Below are positions 13,220-20,335 of a stretch of DNA of 26,099 nucleotides, in pieces. The notes beneath the pieces were generated by a model, which saw only the letters and a list, made by a program, of their open reading frames with translations, made no database searches and was not told the origin of the DNA. Origin of the DNA: a virus; IMG/VR virus record IMGVR_UViG_3300021963_000575, positions 1 through 26,099 of that record; one strand, 5' to 3'. How positions within the stretch are numbered: position 1 is the first letter of the stretch; each line of letters opens with the position of its first letter. The position numbers and the translations under genes are program-made.

Positions 13220-13651
13220 GTGCAAACGTTTGTGCCTTATGGCCCTAACTTCCTAGCTAACGCTCAATGCTTGGATAACAAACGACTGGGTAAGCAGCGA
13301 GTCGAGTGCCTGCAGATCCTTAACGCACTCACCGACCCTGCCGCCAAGGGTTGGCGCAACCACCCTGCCACACGCATGTGGGATGGTCATATCCCAGCTC
13401 TTGTGCTGTACGGTCGTGCCATGTGCGCTGAATGGACACGTAAAGGGTATAAGGATACGTGCGCTGACAAGATGCTTCAGCGTGCGGCTGATATGTGCAT
13501 CGATCTGGAGTACCCCGTGTTGCCCAGTTGGTTATCGGATTACGAAGTAATGGAATCCCATAGGTCCAATTTAATTAGAAAGCTGCCAGACCACTACGGA
13601 CTGATGTGGCCGGGTCTCAGGGATGACTTGCCTTACAAGTGGCCTGTCTAA
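13220..13651 (+). CDS. Pyrimidine-dimer DNA glycosylase-like protein (Pyr_excise family)
   Basis: This 143-residue protein begins MQTFVPYGPNFLANAQCLDNKRLGKQRVE and continues with WRNHPATRMWDGH, ADMCIDLEYPVLPSWLSD, SHRSNLIRK and DDLPYKWP. These segments match the MSMEG_6572/MSC_2448-type proteins related to T4 endonuclease V. That family cuts the glycosyl bond at UV dimers; activity of this branch is presumed rather than shown. The start is GTG, two bases after the previous stop. It is the last plus-strand gene; its TAA overlaps the TAG stop of the convergent deaminase gene in the bases CTAA. Confidence 0.88.
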   Translation: MQTFVPYGPNFLANAQCLDNKRLGKQRVECLQILNALTDPAAKGWRNHPATRMWDGHIPALVLYGRAMCAEWTRKGYKDTCADKMLQRAADMCIDLEYPVLPSWLSDYEVMESHRSNLIRKLPDHYGLMWPGLRDDLPYKWPV

Positions 13652-14046
13652 GCTAGCACTAGCTCTCTGATACGAGCCTTACCCCAACCATCCGTCTCAG
13701 TCCATATGGCGGTGTTAACCCCGTGCTCAGCTAGTAGCTCCTGGCATGCCTCGCACGGCTTGGCCAATCCGATAAGACCGCTCCTTGTTATCCTGGCAAT
13801 GTAGATTGTAGACCCTTGGGCGTCTCCTGCCTTACGCAGTGCTACTTGCTCAGCGTGGTACGAAACACCACCAGGTTCGACTTGTGCTGGGTCATTACGG
13901 TACCGATTGAAACCGGTGCTAAGGACACGCCCACCACCAACAAGCACGGCCCCCACACGCCACTTATCGTGGGGGGCCATCAGTGCTTGTTGTGCAGCGA
14001 CGTTTATCCAGCGAAGATCAGACGTACTGATTTTGGGCATCAGCAA
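13648..14046 (-). CDS. Deoxycytidylate/cytidine deaminase family protein
   Basis: This 132-residue zinc deaminase has HAE at residues 64-66 (proton-shuttle Glu66) and PCEAC at 97-101, providing the zinc ligands His64, Cys98 and Cys101. N-terminal GAVLVGGGRVLSTGFN is typical of the fold. It probably converts dCMP or a related cytidine nucleotide to the uridine form for thymidylate supply. The start is TTG at 14046, five bases after GAGGA; an ATG two codons later is the alternative. The reading start overlaps the WhiB gene end by 29 bases. Confidence 0.85.
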   Translation of the reverse strand: MLMPKISTSDLRWINVAAQQALMAPHDKWRVGAVLVGGGRVLSTGFNRYRNDPAQVEPGGVSYHAEQVALRKAGDAQGSTIYIARITRSGLIGLAKPCEACQELLAEHGVNTAIWTETDGWGKARIRELVLA

Positions 14047-14479
14047 TCAGTTCCTCAGACTTTTCGATAGAGATACCGAGGTGGGTTGCTAGATCACTGA
14101 CGATGCCTCTGGATGGAATCTTTTTAAAAGCGTTGAACTGCTTAAGGCATTTGATAACCACAGTTACCGGCATGCGACAATCAAGATTGTTGGTGTCCAT
14201 GTTTCTGCGCTCCCTTGGAGCCAGGCCGCCGTATACACCGTGGTGTAGCCCATTCTCTATAGCAAAAGTCAAACACTCTTTGCGCACCGTGCATTTAGAG
14301 CAAATCAATTTTGATTCGTTAACACAGGCTTGCATTAAGTGGGCTTCTTCTTTGGAAGGGAAAAAACATGAGGCCCCATGGCCCTTGCACGCAGCTTTCT
14401 GTCTCCACTTGTCGTCTCCCCATGAACGAAGTTGGGGAAGGTCTACCGACTTTTCAATGAGTTGTTCAGATGTGTTCAT
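14018..14479 (-). CDS. WhiB-family Fe-S protein, with C-terminal extension
   Basis: This 153-residue protein has the four WhiB cysteines at C31, C60, C63 and C69 (CSKCTVRKEC) and the GVYGG turn at 81-85 followed by LAPRERR. WhiB proteins bind a [4Fe-4S] cluster and the sigma factor, and are exclusive to actinobacteria and their phages. Extra cysteines at 38 and 52 and a ~55-residue C-terminal extension that may hold an HTH (SDLATHLGISIEKSEELI) are additional features. The ribosome site is weak (AGGA). It probably modulates host or phage transcription or blocks superinfection, as reported for some phage WhiB proteins. Confidence 0.9.
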   Translation of the reverse strand: MNTSEQLIEKSVDLPQLRSWGDDKWRQKAACKGHGASCFFPSKEEAHLMQACVNESKLICSKCTVRKECLTFAIENGLHHGVYGGLAPRERRNMDTNNLDCRMPVTVVIKCLKQFNAFKKIPSRGIVSDLATHLGISIEKSEELIADAQNQYV

Positions 14480-14492
14480 GTTGTGGTGAATC

Positions 14493-15554
14493 CTACAAGT
14501 TATTAATGATGTCTACAATTCGTTCAAGGCCAAAGCGAACGTCCCTTACGGCTACGGCCTCGCGGTTGAAGGCCCCCTCCTCAGCACGGATGCGAGGGTT
14601 CCTGAGCTCTTCGATATGCCTAATCCATTTGATTGGCTTCTTGGCGATACGCCCAACACCCAGGGTGAAGTACAGATCCATGTACGAGTCGAGGTTCTGA
14701 GCAATGAATGGGATACCGCTGGCGGCGTATTCCAACCCCTTGATATCGGACTTGGCCCGATTGAAAGGGATATTGGTGAGAGGTACGATACCAATGTCCA
14801 TGGTCAACAGCTTCGGGTAGTGCTCAGCAGTGCACACCGGAGCGGTAACCACTTCGCTGTCTTTCATACCGAGCTTGCCGGCAAAGCTTGGGGCGTTGAC
14901 AATGTGTCCACCGTGGTAGAGGGCAATCCGTCCATCACGAACCATTGGTGGAAGGATCCCTTTCATTGTCTCAATGTCCTTACTGCGGTGGAGGGTGCTA
15001 CCAACCCACCCGACCACAGGTACGTCTGAGTCGTTGTGCTCTTTTACGTTGAACCTTTCAAGATCAATGGTGTTAAGAGACACCACAGTCTTGGTGTTGA
15101 GCATCTCATCCATACGCATAGCTAGGTACGGAGTACTGCAGATGAGTAGGTCGGACTTGGCCAACGTCGCCTTGTAATGGTTGATGTTCTCAATAAGGTT
15201 TGTCTTAGGGTTGTTTACGTGGTAAGCGTAGTTGTCCGTCGACAGACCCCAGTACCAATCATCAACATCATTGATGATCTTCTGACCATAAGCCTTGGCG
15301 GCAACGACGTTGTCGGCAATGCCCTTATGCATGAGGCGTTGCATGATGATGACATCGGGGTCATACATCTCACCAGTTTGATCTTGGATGGAGAAGTGTG
15401 TCCGGTTCCAAACAAGCACACCGACAGCAGTAGCCATCGGTAGACGTGTTACGAACTGACCAAGCCGGGCCCATCCAGACCCGCCCCAGTGCTCCTTGCC
15501 GTCAGGAGCCTTGCTCGGGGGAAGCCAATCCCCTGACGCTATTCCTAGTAGCAC
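14493..15554 (-). CDS. GT-B type glycosyltransferase
   Basis: This 353-residue protein has an N-terminal GEWxPP-like segment (SGDWLPPSKAPDGKEHWGGSGW) common in phage glycosyltransferases. The C-terminal half has VGWVGSTLHRSKDIE and DIGIVPL..IPFNRAKSDIKGLEYAASGIPFIA, the donor-binding pattern of family 4-like glycosyltransferases. The acceptor could be DNA bases, a virion protein or the host surface; no neighbour decides it. The start is GTG 15554, chosen for GGAGGTAAAGG six bases upstream. It overlaps the preceding zinc-ribbon gene by 53 bases. Confidence 0.88.
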   Translation of the reverse strand: MLLGIASGDWLPPSKAPDGKEHWGGSGWARLGQFVTRLPMATAVGVLVWNRTHFSIQDQTGEMYDPDVIIMQRLMHKGIADNVVAAKAYGQKIINDVDDWYWGLSTDNYAYHVNNPKTNLIENINHYKATLAKSDLLICSTPYLAMRMDEMLNTKTVVSLNTIDLERFNVKEHNDSDVPVVGWVGSTLHRSKDIETMKGILPPMVRDGRIALYHGGHIVNAPSFAGKLGMKDSEVVTAPVCTAEHYPKLLTMDIGIVPLTNIPFNRAKSDIKGLEYAASGIPFIAQNLDSYMDLYFTLGVGRIAKKPIKWIRHIEELRNPRIRAEEGAFNREAVAVRDVRFGLERIVDIINNL

Positions 15555-15708
15555 CCTTTACCTCCGATACGAACGTCATGACATTGGTCTTTCTACCACC
15601 TACCCCACAACGGTGAAGTGGGGGTTGTGTCATTGGGACAAACACCTCCACCTCACCGTTGCATTTGGGGCACCGATAGTGCCCCGGCGGGTAAGTTTCT
15701 TTGGTCAC
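15502..15708 (-). CDS. Small zinc-ribbon-like protein
   Basis: This 68-residue protein has CPKC at residues 13-16 and HRC at 32-34, suggesting a zinc knuckle, followed by an unstructured tail. The tail overlaps the glycosyltransferase start by 53 bases, which is long for a real gene pair, so its C-terminal part may have little constraint. It starts with GTG in a GTGA overlap with the HTH gene stop. The family is not recognised. Confidence 0.65.
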   Translation of the reverse strand: MTKETYPPGHYRCPKCNGEVEVFVPMTQPPLHRCGVGGRKTNVMTFVSEVKGATRNSVRGLASPEQGS

Positions 15709-15911
15709 GACGTAGCTTCGGCCTTGGGACGGCGCCTGGTCCAGGTCTTGGCAAACTCGCGAATCTGCTCAAGGTCCCACAGGGGGGTTGCAGCTAGCGT
15801 TAGTACGGGCTGGGGGAAGTCCTTACGCTTACGAAGCGCATGGATCTGCTGCTTAGGGCAACCAAGCAAGTTGGCTACCTCGGCTGTTCCTCCAATGTTT
15901 GTGATGTCCAT
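15705..15911 (-). CDS. Small HTH regulator, AlpA/Xis/MerR-like
   Basis: This 68-residue protein has the pattern GTAEVANLLGCPKQQIHAL..RKDFPQPVLTL..TPLWDLEQIREFAKTW, a winged helix-turn-helix seen in AlpA/excisionase-type proteins. It is preceded by AAGGAGACCAAA and by a promoter with an inverted repeat (15938-15978). It is first in a minus-strand unit containing the zinc-ribbon, glycosyltransferase, WhiB and deaminase genes. Self-regulation through that repeat is inferred. An excisionase role is possible but no integrase is in the window. Confidence 0.85.
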   Translation of the reverse strand: MDITNIGGTAEVANLLGCPKQQIHALRKRKDFPQPVLTLAATPLWDLEQIREFAKTWTRRRPKAEATS

Positions 15912-15937
15912 TTTGGTCTCCTTATGGTGTACACATT

Positions 15938-15960
15938 ACGTGTGGCTATATGTTACACGT
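15938..15960. promoter_or_regulatory. Inverted repeat ACGTGT-N11-ACACGT, candidate operator
   Basis: The arms at 15938-15943 and 15955-15960 flank the -10 region of the HTH-unit promoter. A palindrome GTGTACAC lies at 15927-15934, between the promoter and the start codon. The left arm context ATTACGTGTG also occurs in the terminator at 7934-7943. This would fit a dimeric repressor such as the HTH product, but no contact evidence exists. Confidence 0.45.
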
Positions 15961-15978
15961 GGCGGTGCCTCAGTGCAA
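15950..15978 (-). promoter_or_regulatory. Promoter for the HTH unit
   Basis: On the minus strand TTGCAC (15978-15973) and TAACAT (15955-15950) are separated by 17 bases. This is close to the sigma-70-type -35/-10 consensus, and the HTH start follows about 40 bases later. It sits in the 70-base gap between the lipoprotein gene and the HTH gene. Confidence 0.55.
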
Positions 15979-15981
15979 CTA

Positions 15982-16497
15982 CTACTTACACTTTCTTGTC
16001 CAGGGCTGGAACCCGCACCCACGGTGGGCGTCGAACCAGATGTACATCTCCCAGGCCCAGGCAAAGTTGTAATAGGGGTCATTGACGTACCGCCAATCTC
16101 CGTACTTGTCCTGAATCTCGTTGTGCCATACCTGGTTGATTTGGAGCGGTCCCGAATCGTGACCGTTCCACCTGGGGTGACCCTCGATGATGTTTAGACA
16201 TCGAGACTCATTCCAAGCCTCGTCAAGGACGTCCACTAGGAGTTCCTGAGGCCAGCCAGCCGCAACGGCAATCGGTGCAAGTTCTTCACACTTAGTGCCG
16301 GGAGGCACCAGTGTGGTTGTCGGCACCGGAGCCACCGTTGTGGTGGTTGTGGTTGATGTGGTTGTAACTATCGGTGGTTCAGTTGTTGTGGTTGTAGGAA
16401 CCGGAGCTTGAGTTGTGGGGATGGCTTTTTGTGTGCTCACTTGTCCGCTGCAGCCGACGAGTACGACGGCCGCAATCGTTAGGGTAAGTTTACGCAA
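15982..16497 (-). CDS. Lipoprotein with lysozyme-like domain
   Basis: This 171-residue protein has a lipoprotein signal with lipobox LVGC (Cys16), a Thr/Pro-rich linker at about residues 25-65 that resembles cell-wall spacers, and a C-terminal domain of about 100 residues. That domain has WNESRC (likely catalytic Glu), NGHDSGPLQINQVWH and GCGFQPWTRKC, as in transglycosylase/lysozyme-like domains of actinobacterial phages. It should be anchored outside the membrane facing peptidoglycan. It may be a lysogenic-conversion or exclusion factor rather than a lysin, which would not need a lipid anchor. The start is TTG after AAGGAGAAGACTA. Terminator hairpins lie upstream, so it may be transcribed separately. 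Confidence 0.85.
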   Translation of the reverse strand: MRKLTLTIAAVVLVGCSGQVSTQKAIPTTQAPVPTTTTTEPPIVTTTSTTTTTTVAPVPTTTLVPPGTKCEELAPIAVAAGWPQELLVDVLDEAWNESRCLNIIEGHPRWNGHDSGPLQINQVWHNEIQDKYGDWRYVNDPYYNFAWAWEMYIWFDAHRGCGFQPWTRKCK

Positions 16498-16526
16498 TAG
16501 TCTTCTCCTTGATAGGGGATAAGGAA

Positions 16527-16552
16527 AAGCCCTACTCGTAGGGGTAGGGCTT
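16527..16552 (-). terminator. 9-bp hairpin with T-run
   Basis: AAGCCCTAC and GTAGGGCTT form a perfect 9-bp stem with an 8-base loop. On the minus strand it is followed by TTTTCC. It lies between the WhiB gene and the lipoprotein gene, 30 bases before the lipoprotein start. Confidence 0.6.
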
Positions 16553-16578
16553 CCTTCTAGTTTACCACTGCGTTACGG

Positions 16579-16624
16579 AAAAGTCCTACCAGATCAACCA
16601 ATTAGGTCGAAGAGCAGGACTTTT
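16579..16624 (-). terminator. Terminator at the end of the long minus operon
   Basis: AAAAGTCCT and AGGACTTTT form a perfect 9-bp inverted repeat around the last codons and TGA stop of the WhiB gene. On the minus strand it ends in a T-run. Together with the hairpin at 16527-16552 it gives two terminators in series. Confidence 0.55.
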
Positions 16625-16959
16625 ATGTCAAACGTACTACCTTGGTTTGGTATTTTATTGATGTCAACAGGTGTTGGCTTGGGGGGTCTATCGCATTGTC
16701 CACAGTCGCACCCACGTCGATACGACTCAGTGGTTCCGTGTACGATCTTGGCCGTGCCTTTGCGTTCTTGCGGAGTGAGCCCACCCCACATACCCCACAC
16801 TTCGTTGGTGCCGTACGTAGCACACCTGCGCCACACGGGGCATGAATGGCAGACCAGTTTTCCTACGGCGTAGTAGTCGCTAGGGGATGGAGCGTCTAGG
16901 GGCGGGTACCACAAGTCGTGGTGTTTTCCACGACACAGAGCCTCATCTAGCCAATCCAT
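16594..16959 (-). CDS. WhiB-family Fe-S protein, second copy
   Basis: This 121-residue protein has cysteines at C9, C37, C40 and C46 (CHSCPVWRRC) and the GMWGG turn at 56-60 followed by LTPQERK. A second pair of motifs, HGTTESYRRGCDCGQC, follows; it is common in phage WhiB proteins and in small actinobacterial proteins of unknown role. It should bind a [4Fe-4S] cluster and host sigma factor. It is the last gene of the long minus-strand operon and its stop is inside the terminator. Confidence 0.9.
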   Translation of the reverse strand: MDWLDEALCRGKHHDLWYPPLDAPSPSDYYAVGKLVCHSCPVWRRCATYGTNEVWGMWGGLTPQERKGTAKIVHGTTESYRRGCDCGQCDRPPKPTPVDINKIPNQGSTFDIKVLLFDLIG

Positions 16960-16962
16960 CTA

Positions 16963-17277
16963 TTAGTAGCGCCCACCCTCTACTTCTCGACGGAACAAGC
17001 ACAAGGCGATTACAGAGTAAGTAGCGATATCGAGAAGGCTGTCTTCGATGCCTTCGTTCTGGAGGGTGGAGCCCTTAGCAGCTGACTGTAAGCGAACGAC
17101 CTTATCATTAGCCCGCATCATTGCACCGATCCATGGACTAACGCCCCAATCCTTTGATGCACTAACGTTTGCAAAGAAGTCCTCGTCAGTACCGTAGTCA
17201 GCACCCTTACGACGGTGCATAGCAAGAACTTCTTCGATAACCGCTTCGAACTCGGGGTCACCATGAATGTGGGGCAT
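16963..17277 (-). CDS. MazG/DUF1599-like nucleotide pyrophosphohydrolase-type protein
   Basis: This 104-residue all-helical protein has the pattern VLAMHRRKGADYGTDEDFFANVSAS, WIGAMMRANDKVVRLQS and NEGIEDSLLDIATYSVIALCLFR. This fits MazG-like/nucleotide-modification-associated families in which acidic residues such as the E-D pair bind metal. It may hydrolyse a nucleotide triphosphate or act near nucleotide modification; this is inferred from family resemblance. The ATG at 17277 is chosen; TTG 17292 and GTG 17286 in frame are alternatives. It overlaps the membrane-protein gene by about 20 bases. Confidence 0.82.
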   Translation of the reverse strand: MPHIHGDPEFEAVIEEVLAMHRRKGADYGTDEDFFANVSASKDWGVSPWIGAMMRANDKVVRLQSAAKGSTLQNEGIEDSLLDIATYSVIALCLFRREVEGGRY

Positions 17278-17488
17278 CGTCTTCACTTTCAATTAATGTA
17301 TCTAATACACGGACTAACGCTAGAGGACCAACAGTCAGAACAAGGAAGAACCCAAAAGCTTGTGGGATGGACCACCCACTTCCCTTGTTTGACAAGGCGT
17401 CTAAGAGAGTCGCAAAGACGGCGATCAGAATAGCCGCTGCTGCTCGTCGTCGTTCACGATATACCTCGGTGTTGCGCATGCGTCGCAC
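17258..17488 (-). CDS. Small membrane protein
   Basis: This 76-residue protein has an Arg-rich N terminus and two hydrophobic helices, about residues 16-31 (AAAAILIAVFATLLDA) and 44-61 (AFGFFLVLTVGPLALVRV). The charge layout puts both ends in the cytoplasm. The start is GTG with GGAGG seven bases upstream. It shares 64 bases with the coiled-coil gene at 17425-17604 in another frame, and 20 bases with the next gene. Holin or antiholin is possible by topology but unproven. Confidence 0.65.
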   Translation of the reverse strand: MRRMRNTEVYRERRRAAAAILIAVFATLLDALSNKGSGWSIPQAFGFFLVLTVGPLALVRVLDTLIESEDDAPHSW

Positions 17489-17604
17489 CTGCTGTCCTCC
17501 ATTCTTCGTAGCTCGGTTTCCAATGCTTTGATCTTCTTGTTAAGAAGCTTGATCTCATGATTAAGAACGTTAATCATGGCTTGTTTAGAAGCGTCGAAGT
17601 CCAT
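17425..17604 (-). CDS. Small coiled-coil protein with CxxC (59 residues)
   Basis: The frame starts at ATG 17604, overlapping the preceding TGA stop (TGATG), and runs to TGA at 17425. Heptad spacing in residues 10-36 (INVLNHEIKLLNKKIKALE) suggests a coiled coil, and CDAC at 40-43 a redox or zinc pair. The tight stop-start coupling supports it as real despite its small size. It overlaps the membrane-protein gene by 64 bases. Confidence 0.6.
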   Translation of the reverse strand: MDFDASKQAMINVLNHEIKLLNKKIKALETELRRMEDSRCDACATPRYIVNDDEQQRLF

Positions 17605-17921
17605 CAGATGGCGTTAGGTACTTGGCTGTTGTAAGCGTATAGGTAGCTGCGGAGAGCGTTGCTGATCCATGAAGAGGCGACTTCCTTGTAGAAGTAGTCC
17701 ACAACATCTTCGGGGAGCTCGATCTCTTCGCCGTTAATCACCACAACCATGGAAGAACGTAGGCGATAATGGTTTGCCTCGTCGGCCAAATGGGTGATCA
17801 TGGCAGAGGCTTCCGCCAAGGTGGCTGTTACGTCTGCGATGGAAACCCCGACAGTATTACTTTGTAGATCTTCAGCCAGGTTTTTAATGTGGCTAGCAAA
17901 CCCGTAGTAGTCCGTGTTCAT
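17604..17921 (-). CDS. Hypothetical protein
   Basis: This 105-residue, mostly helical protein has the ribosome site AAAAAGGAGAACAT. The segment SMVVVINGEEIELPEDVVDYFY is a strand-helix pattern without a known catalytic motif. No family is recognised. It lies between the large protein at 17955 and the small coiled-coil gene, in the same operon. Confidence 0.8.
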   Translation of the reverse strand: MNTDYYGFASHIKNLAEDLQSNTVGVSIADVTATLAEASAMITHLADEANHYRLRSSMVVVINGEEIELPEDVVDYFYKEVASSWISNALRSYLYAYNSQVPNAI

Positions 17922-17954
17922 ATGTTCTCCTTTTTGTCAATCCTATAGCGATTG

Positions 17955-19388
17955 TTACTGCTCGTCAATGTTTATTACATCGGCTATGAACTGGTCGGTC
18001 ATAGACCGATCCAACCCTCCACCGGGTAGTTGTCGGGAAACCTCTCCGGCCTTGGCTCCAAACAACCTAGACAAGACACCGGCGTTACCACGGGCCTCAA
18101 CTTCCATGCGGATGACGTCTCGATTGTCAGAGATGTTCTTGAACTTGTCGACCAGCGAGAAAAGCCTGTCCATTTCTGACGACAGGGCCGGGTCCAGCCC
18201 CTGACCCTCCAGCTCTTCAGCAAACCTGGCAAACAAAACACGGCTGGCTTGCATCTCAATCATGGCCTGTAGTACTGCTTGTAGTTGATCCTTGGTGCGT
18301 ATCTCTACAGGCAGTTTGAAGCCACAATCGGAATGTTCGCGGAATGCAGGACAACGGGCCGCCAGGTAGCAACTATCACACTGTCGCAGTGGGTTCGATT
18401 GATACCGGATTACAGGGGTCTCTTCAGGGCTGATTTCAATGTATTCCCCCTGCTCAGACTCACTTTGTGTACCCATTGAAAGGATGCTCTCAATGCCCAT
18501 AACCGGTAGTAATACACGGTCACTGTCGTGCCGCTTTTCTAGTTGACCGGTAGCAATAGTTGGTGGCCTCGACACCGCTTTAGGTGGGGTAACCGTTTCA
18601 TGGGGTATATCAACTATCTCCCCACTTTCACTGTTTACGAACTCCTCTTCATCACCAATCTCTTGGGGGTCATAGGCCCCAAAAGACTTGGTCTCCCATG
18701 CCATCCAAGAACGAATCGCCAGGGTGCCTAATGCACTCACATCGTCTTCCATGACGGCCTCGTAGTCGACCCCCAAACGGAGGATGTCTGGGCGGTGCTT
18801 TTTACGTGACGACTCTTTTTGCTGGGCCGGGTAACGGCGTAGTCCGTGCCCGTCCCATACCTGGGTTTCGCCGTAGCGGATAGTAGATGTCCAAGAACCG
18901 ACGACCACGGCGTCCCATGGGAGAGCTTCAATGATGTCTGGCTTGCTGGTGAGCCCAATTAGGTTGGCGTTCCACCGCTGTGACAGCGACCGGATTCTGG
19001 GGGTGGTCTTAGATGTGACGGCCTTGTCCGAGATGGCGGCACGCCCATACCTCTGGCATAGCCAGGCTAATCGTTCCAGATCGTCGTTGTCCGACCATAG
19101 GGGGATGTACTTATCCCCCATCCAGTCACCGTCATACCCTGGGCGTCCTACAACGTATGTCAGGTCGTCGATGTGCTGGCGTACAAAGTCGGTGTAACGG
19201 TTTTCGTCCTCGTCATTTTCAGACGTGTACAAAAGAACCTCAGCGTTGTTGAACACCGTGGGGATGTGAAACTCTTTGATCTTGGGGATCGGTAGATGGG
19301 TAAGGTTTACAGCCATATGCTTTACGTTGTTAGCGATAAGCATGTTTCTGTGGGCGCCCTTTTCGGCACCGCCTAGGAATACTCTCAC
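17955..19388 (-). CDS. Large conserved phage-type protein with C-terminal zinc-like motif
   Basis: This 477-residue protein begins MRVFLGGAEKGAHRN; a longer frame exists to 19400, but GTG 19388 has GGAGAG upstream and makes a GTGA overlap with the HAD-like gene stop. The N-terminal half resembles proteins common in large actinophages. Residues about 350-370 have CDSCYLAARCPAF..HSDCGF, a likely zinc-binding cluster, then helices with TKDQLQAVLQAMIEMQASRVLF. A terminase-small-subunit-like or packaging role has been suggested for similar C-terminal parts, but I cannot confirm it. The C-terminal tail is flexible. Confidence 0.85.
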   Translation of the reverse strand: MRVFLGGAEKGAHRNMLIANNVKHMAVNLTHLPIPKIKEFHIPTVFNNAEVLLYTSENDEDENRYTDFVRQHIDDLTYVVGRPGYDGDWMGDKYIPLWSDNDDLERLAWLCQRYGRAAISDKAVTSKTTPRIRSLSQRWNANLIGLTSKPDIIEALPWDAVVVGSWTSTIRYGETQVWDGHGLRRYPAQQKESSRKKHRPDILRLGVDYEAVMEDDVSALGTLAIRSWMAWETKSFGAYDPQEIGDEEEFVNSESGEIVDIPHETVTPPKAVSRPPTIATGQLEKRHDSDRVLLPVMGIESILSMGTQSESEQGEYIEISPEETPVIRYQSNPLRQCDSCYLAARCPAFREHSDCGFKLPVEIRTKDQLQAVLQAMIEMQASRVLFARFAEELEGQGLDPALSSEMDRLFSLVDKFKNISDNRDVIRMEVEARGNAGVLSRLFGAKAGEVSRQLPGGGLDRSMTDQFIADVINIDEQ

Positions 19389-19858
19389 TCGTCTCTCCAA
19401 GTCCGTTCAGCGGCCTTGAGGGCCTGGGTATCCATCTCGTCTACCAGGTTTCCCCACTCCTTGATCTTCCTACCGGAATCCCATTCCGGGCGCACGATGT
19501 ATGGTGCGGCCACCAAAAGGGTAGGGATACCAAGCTTTAGGGTCTCAGCGCATACCCGTGGGTCGTTATCAATGTACCACTCAATGCGACCGGCAGCGGA
19601 ACCGAGGCGGTGCACAGTCTCCGCCTTGAGCACCGGGTCCACGTGGTCGACGAAGTCAATCATTGATGCCTTGAACTGCTCTCGTTTGAGCCAGTCCGTG
19701 AACAACGCTCGATCATATTGCTCGTTACAGACAAGGAGAATCCGGCCCATGTACTTATCGAACATGGCCCCCCAAATGGCTCTGCCATTTGTATCAGGTT
19801 GCCTAGTGACTAGCGAGTCCGCAGGGCGGGCCAGCACGTCAAAGTTAAATACGATCAC
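19385..19858 (-). CDS. HAD-like phage protein
   Basis: This is a 157-residue protein with the pattern IEWYIDNDPRVCAETLKLGIPTLLVAAPYIVRPEWDS, seen in phage proteins related to haloacid dehalogenase/5'-nucleotidase folds. The N-terminal FNFDVL is where HAD enzymes carry DxDxT; here the first Asp is replaced by Asn, so it may be catalytically altered. The start is GTG in a GTGA overlap with the preceding stop. A CTAG-N3-CTAG site lies at codons for L-V-T-R (19803-19813). Confidence 0.75.
   Translation of the reverse strand: MIVFNFDVLARPADSLVTRQPDTNGRAIWGAMFDKYMGRILLVCNEQYDRALFTDWLKREQFKASMIDFVDHVDPVLKAETVHRLGSAAGRIEWYIDNDPRVCAETLKLGIPTLLVAAPYIVRPEWDSGRKIKEWGNLVDEMDTQALKAAERTWRDE
19803..19813 (+). 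repeat. CTAG-N3-CTAG site 10
   Basis: Reads CTAGTGACTAG then C, identical in core to site 1, on the strand opposite to the HAD-like gene. It is the only exact site in the right half. Confidence 0.6.
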
Positions 19859-20313
19859 CCGTCATACATCCCTTTGGCCTTGCGGGCCTGATGGATTACG
19901 AAGGCAGACGCTGGGCAGTAATGGCAAAGGTACTGTTGGCTCTCTTTAGGTACGCCAAACGTGCGACCAATCGACTTTGACGAGTCCTCGTAGTCTGGAC
20001 ACATCCCAGAGGGGCGATTGTGCTTATTGAAGCACCGCAGGGCGTCTACCTTGAGATCGTCACGGAGTTCACGTACTTCCCACTCATTCTTGAGAAGCTC
20101 TTTTTGAACTGCTGTTTCATCGCCAAGCTTCTCCCAGGTATCTTCGTCAACGCGGAAGATTAGAGAACTATGGGCATCAGGATTGGGGTCCTTAGACTGA
20201 CCGAGGTGCCTTTTGATGAGCTCTTGTAGCTCCATGTCATAGTCAGGCTGACCTTCGTAGTCACGCATCTTGTACATTGTGCCGCATGAGCGGCAGGCCA
20301 AAAGCCTGGGCAT
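19855..20313 (-). CDS. Conserved phage-type protein with zinc-binding cysteines
   Basis: This 152-residue protein begins with CRSC at residues 7-10. Near the C terminus it has LRCFNKHNRPSGMCPDYEDSSKSIGR and YLCHYCPASAFV, a pattern I associate with conserved actinophage proteins of unknown role. The Cys pairs may hold zinc. The ribosome site TAGGAG lies close to the ATG. The middle is a helical acidic segment. Confidence 0.8.
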   Translation of the reverse strand: MPRLLACRSCGTMYKMRDYEGQPDYDMELQELIKRHLGQSKDPNPDAHSSLIFRVDEDTWEKLGDETAVQKELLKNEWEVRELRDDLKVDALRCFNKHNRPSGMCPDYEDSSKSIGRTFGVPKESQQYLCHYCPASAFVIHQARKAKGMYDG

Positions 20314-20335
20314 GTTGTGCTCCTAGTGAGGGTTG

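Noticed and set aside
16300-16440. Repeat array in the lipoprotein gene
   Set aside because: The GTT/GTG repetition encodes a Thr/Pro spacer and has no regular unit, so it is low-complexity coding DNA and not a CRISPR or tandem array.
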